From positions 1-20,858 of the forward strand of contig DURG01000331.1 in assembly GCA_012837465.1 (NCBI GenBank): a DNA stretch of 20,858 nucleotides, read 5' to 3'. The position numbers were made by a program, and so were the translations under genes. Of the stretch, positions 17,711 to 20,858 are shown piece by piece. The first letter of the stretch is position 1, and every line of letters starts with the position of its first letter. A model generated the notes under the pieces. That model had not been told where the DNA came from. It was given only the letters and a program-made list of their open reading frames with translations, and ran no database searches. Origin of the DNA: Propionibacterium sp. (GTDB lineage: Bacteria > Actinomycetota > Actinomycetes > Propionibacteriales > Propionibacteriaceae).

Positions 17711-19798
17711 ATGACCGAACACATCGAGTCCGGAGTCGAATCGCCGGAGTTGCGCCGTGAGTGGACGGAGCTGAACCAGCGGCTGACGGAGGCCCAGGAG
17801 GCCTACTACGGCGCCGATTCACCCACCATGTCCGACGCGGACTACGACGAGGCCATGCGCGCCCTGCAGGCCCTCGAGGAGGCGCACCCGTCGTTGGTGA
17901 CCCCCGATTCGGTGACCCAGCGCGTGGGCGCGGCCCGCATCACGGAGTTCGGCCCCGTCGAGCACCGTCGCCGGATGCTGAGCCTCGACAACGTCTTCTC
18001 CGACGAGGAACTCGAAGCCTGGCTCACCCGCACCCCGGCGGACCGGTACCTGTGCGAACTCAAGATCGACGGCCTGGCCATCAACCTGCTCTACCTCGAC
18101 GGCCGGCTCAGCATCGGCGCCACGCGCGGCGACGGCCGGGTGGGGGAGGACGTCACCCCCAACGTGGAGACCATCAAGGGTGTGCCGCGCAGGCTGAAGG
18201 GCAGCGACGTGCCATCCGTGCTGGAGGTGCGCGGCGAGGTGTTCTTCCCGGTGGCCGCCTTCGAGGAGCTCAACGAATCGCTCGTGGCCGACGGCAAGGC
18301 GCCGTTCGCCAACCCCCGCAACGCGGCCGCCGGCTCGCTGCGCCAGAAGAATCCGGCGGTCAGCGCGGCCCGCCCGCTGCGGATGATCGTCCACGGGGTG
18401 GGGGCCGTCGAAGGTGCGAGGTTCGCGTCGCAGTCGGACGCCTACGCCCAGCTCAAGGAGTGGGGCCTGCCCGTCTCCGAGGCCTACCAGGTGGTGGGCA
18501 CTGCCGCGGAGGTCGAGGCTTTCGTCGAGTACCACGGCGAGCACCGCCACGACCTCCTCCACGAGATCGACGGCATCGTCGTCAAGGTGGACCAGTTCTC
18601 CGAGCAGGAGCGCCTGGGCACCACGTCGCGCGCCCCGCGCTGGGCCATCGCCTTCAAGTACCCTCCCGAGGAGGTCAACACCAAGCTCCTCGACATCCTG
18701 GTCAACGTCGGCCGGACCGGCCGCGTCACGCCCTATGGCGTCATGGAACCGGTCTTCGTCAGCGGCTCGACCGTGGAGATGGCCACGTTGCACAACCCGT
18801 TCGAGGTGGAGCGCAAGGGGGTCCTCATCGGCGACACGGTGGTGCTCCGCAAGGCCGGCGACGTCATCCCGGAGATCGTCGCCCCCGTCGTGGCGCTCCG
18901 CGACGGCACCGAGCGCGCGTTCGTGATGCCGACGCACTGCCCGTCCTGCGGCACCGAACTGCGGCCGGAGAAGGAGGGGGACAAGGACATCCGCTGCCCC
19001 AACTCGCAGACCTGCCCCAGCCAACTGCGTGAGCGGCTCTTCGGCCTGGCCTCGCGCGGTGCCTTCGACATCGAGGCCCTCGGCGAGCGCGGGGCCGACG
19101 CGCTCCTCAGCGCGGGGCTCCTCGCCGACGAGGGCGGCCTGTTCGACCTCACTGCCGAAGACCTGCTGAAGACCGACCTCTACACGCGCGAGGCCAAGCC
19201 CGCCGACGGCGACGCGCGCCAGCACAACGGCCGGGTGCTCTCGGCGACGGGCGAGAAGCTCCTCGCCAACCTCGAGACAGTCAAGGGCCAGCCCCTGTGG
19301 CGCGTGCTGGTGGCGTTGTCCATCCGCCACGTGGGCCCCACCGCCGCCCGCTCGCTGGCCACCCGCTTCGGCTCACTGGACGCCATCCGGGCCGCCTCGC
19401 TCGAGGAACTCGCCTCGGCCGACGGCGTGGGCGGCGTGATCGCCGAATCCGTGCAGAACTGGTTCGACGTGGACTGGCACGTGGCGATCATCGACCGGTG
19501 GGCCGCCGCCGGCGTCCGGATGGCCGACGAGGTCGATGAGGCCACGCCCCGCACCCTCGAGGGCCTCACGGTCGTGGTCACCGGATCGCTGGAGGGCTTC
19601 ACCCGGGACAGCGCCAAGGAGGCCATCCTCAGCCGCGGCGGAAAGGCCGCAGGCTCGGTCAGCAAGAACACCGACTACGTGGTGGTGGGGGAGAACGCCG
19701 GCTCCAAGGCCGCCAAGGCGGAGGACCTGGGCCTGCCGATCCTCGACGAGGCCGGTTTCATCACCCTTCTCAACAAGGGCCCGGAGGGGCTGGGATAG
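17711..19798 (+). CDS. ligA: NAD-dependent DNA ligase
   Basis: 695 aa; LigA is usually 670-720. It seals nicks in DNA during replication and repair using NAD+. The N-terminal Ia domain has the NAD-contacting YYGADSPTMSDADYD (32-46). The adenylation site ELKIDG has catalytic K118. An OB fold (VGRTGRVTPYGVMEPV) follows, then a four-cysteine zinc finger (C410, C413, C429, C435), helix-hairpin-helix repeats, and a C-terminal BRCT domain (about 615-690, LTVVVTGSLEGFTR). ATG 17711 is chosen; ATG 17702, three codons earlier, is equally possible since neither has a clear ribosome site. The frame is also open further upstream to 17564, but that part is low-complexity and unlike LigA. Confidence 0.97.
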   Translation: MTEHIESGVESPELRREWTELNQRLTEAQEAYYGADSPTMSDADYDEAMRALQALEEAHPSLVTPDSVTQRVGAARITEFGPVEHRRRMLSLDNVFSDEELEAWLTRTPADRYLCELKIDGLAINLLYLDGRLSIGATRGDGRVGEDVTPNVETIKGVPRRLKGSDVPSVLEVRGEVFFPVAAFEELNESLVADGKAPFANPRNAAAGSLRQKNPAVSAARPLRMIVHGVGAVEGARFASQSDAYAQLKEWGLPVSEAYQVVGTAAEVEAFVEYHGEHRHDLLHEIDGIVVKVDQFSEQERLGTTSRAPRWAIAFKYPPEEVNTKLLDILVNVGRTGRVTPYGVMEPVFVSGSTVEMATLHNPFEVERKGVLIGDTVVLRKAGDVIPEIVAPVVALRDGTERAFVMPTHCPSCGTELRPEKEGDKDIRCPNSQTCPSQLRERLFGLASRGAFDIEALGERGADALLSAGLLADEGGLFDLTAEDLLKTDLYTREAKPADGDARQHNGRVLSATGEKLLANLETVKGQPLWRVLVALSIRHVGPTAARSLATRFGSLDAIRAASLEELASADGVGGVIAESVQNWFDVDWHVAIIDRWAAAGVRMADEVDEATPRTLEGLTVVVTGSLEGFTRDSAKEAILSRGGKAAGSVSKNTDYVVVGENAGSKAAKAEDLGLPILDEAGFITLLNKGPEGLG

Positions 19799-19806
19799 TA
19801 GGGGAC

Positions 19807-20253
19807 ATGCGAATCCACATTGCCACCGACCACGCTGCATTCGAGTTGAAGAACTACCTCGTCGAGCGCCTCGAGGAGGACGGCTTCGAGGTCACCGACC
19901 ACGGCGCGCACGAGTACGACGCGCAGGACGACTACCCGCCGTTCATCATCCCCTGCGCCGAGGCCGTCGTCGCCGACGAGGGCTCCCTGGGCATCGTGCT
20001 GGGCGGCTCGGGCAACGGCGAGCAGATCGCCGCGAACAAGGTCAAGGGCGTGCGCGCCGCGCTGGCCTACAACGTGGAACTGGCCACCTTGGCCCGTGAG
20101 CACAACAACGCCAACGTGGTCTCCCTGGGCGGCCGCATGGCCTCTCTCGAGGAGTCCTACGAGATCGTCAAGGCGTTCGTGACCACCGAGTTCCCGGGCG
20201 AGGAGCGCCACCAGCGCCGCATCGACCTCATCACCGAGTACGAGGAGCGCTGA
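19807..20253 (+). CDS. rpiB: Ribose-5-phosphate isomerase B
   Basis: 148 aa, typical of RpiB. It interconverts ribose 5-phosphate and ribulose 5-phosphate in the pentose phosphate pathway. The N-terminal DHAAFELK (8-15), the GGSGNGEQIAANK loop (66-78) and H99 in REHNNANVVSLGGR are present. The loop has Glu72 where the E. coli-type enzyme has a catalytic Cys; this is the actinobacterial (mycobacterial) form that uses Glu as base. The start is ATG 19807, only 8 nt after the ligA stop, with a weak AGGGG just before it, so it is probably cotranscribed with ligA. Together with gnd it gives two pentose phosphate genes in the window, on different transcripts. Confidence 0.96.
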   Translation: MRIHIATDHAAFELKNYLVERLEEDGFEVTDHGAHEYDAQDDYPPFIIPCAEAVVADEGSLGIVLGGSGNGEQIAANKVKGVRAALAYNVELATLAREHNNANVVSLGGRMASLEESYEIVKAFVTTEFPGEERHQRRIDLITEYEER

Positions 20254-20254
20254 C

Positions 20255-20410
20255 TCAGCGCCCCTTCGGATTGAGCCGACGGAACCGCTCCCGGTCCTCC
20301 GTGCTGCGGTCCCGCTGGGGGAGCAGCCTGGCGCGCAGCGCCCGCTCCCGGTCCACCAACCCGGAGACCCCGTCGCGCCCGAATTCGCGGCGCTTCTGCT
20401 CCTCGCTCAT
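20255..20410 (-). CDS. Small basic hypothetical protein (51 aa)
   Basis: 51 aa, begins MSEEQKRREFGRDGVSGLVD and ends RFRRLNPKGR. It is very rich in Arg and Glu and has no hydrophobic span, so it is probably a soluble helical protein. I do not recognise it. Its stop codon is 1 nt from the rpiB stop (convergent). It starts with ATG 20410, with the -10-like TACACT 6 nt upstream and no Shine-Dalgarno at normal spacing. Codon use is as G/C-rich at third positions as in its neighbours, supporting a real gene, but its short length keeps this uncertain. Confidence 0.6.
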   Translation of the reverse strand: MSEEQKRREFGRDGVSGLVDRERALRARLLPQRDRSTEDRERFRRLNPKGR

Positions 20411-20416
20411 CCGGCC

Positions 20417-20422
20417 AGTGTA
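20417..20422 (-). promoter_or_regulatory. Candidate -10 element (leaderless) for the 51-aa gene
   Basis: TACACT on the minus strand ends 6 nt before ATG 20410. A GGAGGA lies upstream of this -10 and so would not be in the transcript. The 84-nt divergent region 20411-20494 holds this and the matching element of the glycosylase gene. Confidence 0.4.
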
Positions 20423-20481
20423 GGTCCTCCGATACGCCCGCCCGGTCCTCGCGGGTACTCAGGACGCGGGCATGGCAGCGG

Positions 20482-20487
20482 TACGGT
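20482..20487 (+). promoter_or_regulatory. Candidate -10 element (leaderless) for the DNA glycosylase gene
   Basis: TACGGT ends 7 nt before ATG 20495, and no ribosome-binding site lies between. This is the same spacing as at 11985-11990. No clear -35 element is visible. Confidence 0.45.
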
Positions 20488-20494
20488 GGGCGTC

Positions 20495-20858
20495 ATGCCT
20501 GAAGGTCACGTCATCCACCGGCTCGCAGCCGAGTACACCACCACGTTCGGTGGCGCCCAGGTGTCGGTCACCTCGCCGCAGGGACGGTTCGAGGCGGCGC
20601 CCCTGGACGGCTCGATCCTGCTGCAGGGCGAGGCCGTCGGGAAGCACCTGTTCCTCGACTTCTCCACGGGCGACGTGGTCCACATCCATCTCGGCCTCAT
20701 CGGCAGGATCCGCTTCGAGCCGCTCGCCCCGCCCGTCGGCGAGGTCCGGCTCCGGGTGCACAACGGCGTGACCGCCGCGGACCTGCGCGGGCCCCAGTGG
20801 TGCCGCACCATCACGCACGACGAGCGCGACGCCGTCGTCGAGGCCAGCGGACCCGATC
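20495..20858 (+). CDS. Fpg/Nei family DNA glycosylase, N-terminal part (3' end outside window)
   Basis: 121 codons are visible of an expected 260-280. Enzymes of this family remove oxidised bases and cut the abasic site. The protein begins MPEGHVIHRLA, giving the catalytic Pro2 and Glu3; MPEGH is the form seen in actinobacterial Nei-like (endonuclease VIII) glycosylases, while Fpg proper has MPELPE. The conserved lysine is in GEAVGKHLFLDF, and HIHLGLIGRIRF is the family's strand pair. The helix-two-turn-helix and zinc finger would lie beyond the edge, so the Fpg/Nei subtype is not settled. A leaderless start is likely. Confidence 0.92.
   Translation, partial: MPEGHVIHRLAAEYTTTFGGAQVSVTSPQGRFEAAPLDGSILLQGEAVGKHLFLDFSTGDVVHIHLGLIGRIRFEPLAPPVGEVRLRVHNGVTAADLRGPQWCRTITHDERDAVVEASGPD

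Overview
The window is high-GC DNA (third codon positions nearly all G or C) from an actinobacterium. Gene content, protein style and the TANNNT -10 motifs suggest the Propionibacteriaceae (a Tessaracoccus-like lineage is my best guess). This is inferred from the look of the proteins, not from any search. Most of the window is core metabolism and DNA maintenance.

Layout: (1) 1-5535, minus strand: gnd (6-phosphogluconate dehydrogenase) followed by an overlapping lhr-type superfamily 2 helicase that runs out of the left edge. lhr has no ATG, GTG or TTG at its proper 5' end; an ATC codon sits exactly where the start should be. (2) 5745-9105, plus strand: a CUT1 sugar ABC importer (lipoprotein binding protein plus two permeases, no ATPase). 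A LacI-type operator candidate lies upstream, a strong hairpin follows the binding-protein gene, and a terminator follows the last permease. (3) 9191-11916, minus strand: a compact pyrR-pyrB-pyrC operon for pyrimidine synthesis, divergent from a small single-span membrane protein at 11998. (4) 12233-14902: a decayed anion/organosulfate block. It holds a SulP transporter without its first membrane spans, a sulfatase without its catalytic N-terminal half, and a bile-acid:sodium-symporter-family gene with its middle missing and the frame broken. SulP and sulfatase are head to head and both lose their 5' parts at the same point (about 13556-13563). (5) 14958-17540, minus strand: pepN (aminopeptidase N). 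(6) 17711-20253, plus strand: ligA (NAD-dependent DNA ligase) and, 8 nt later, rpiB (ribose-5-phosphate isomerase B). (7) A 51-aa minus-strand gene at 20255-20410, then the start of an Fpg/Nei family DNA glycosylase leaving the right edge.

Two genes at separate places (gnd, rpiB) serve the pentose phosphate pathway, which supplies the PRPP consumed in pyrimidine synthesis. Lhr, LigA and the glycosylase are DNA repair or maintenance enzymes. The sugar importer probably borrows a shared MsmK-type ATPase encoded elsewhere.

I found no convincing new defence, mobile or signalling system. The most unusual things are the double-truncation junction at 13.56 kb with the nearby deleted symporter (deletion scar or assembly error), the lhr start problem, and three genes whose -10 motif lies only 6-7 nt before the start codon (probable leaderless mRNAs).
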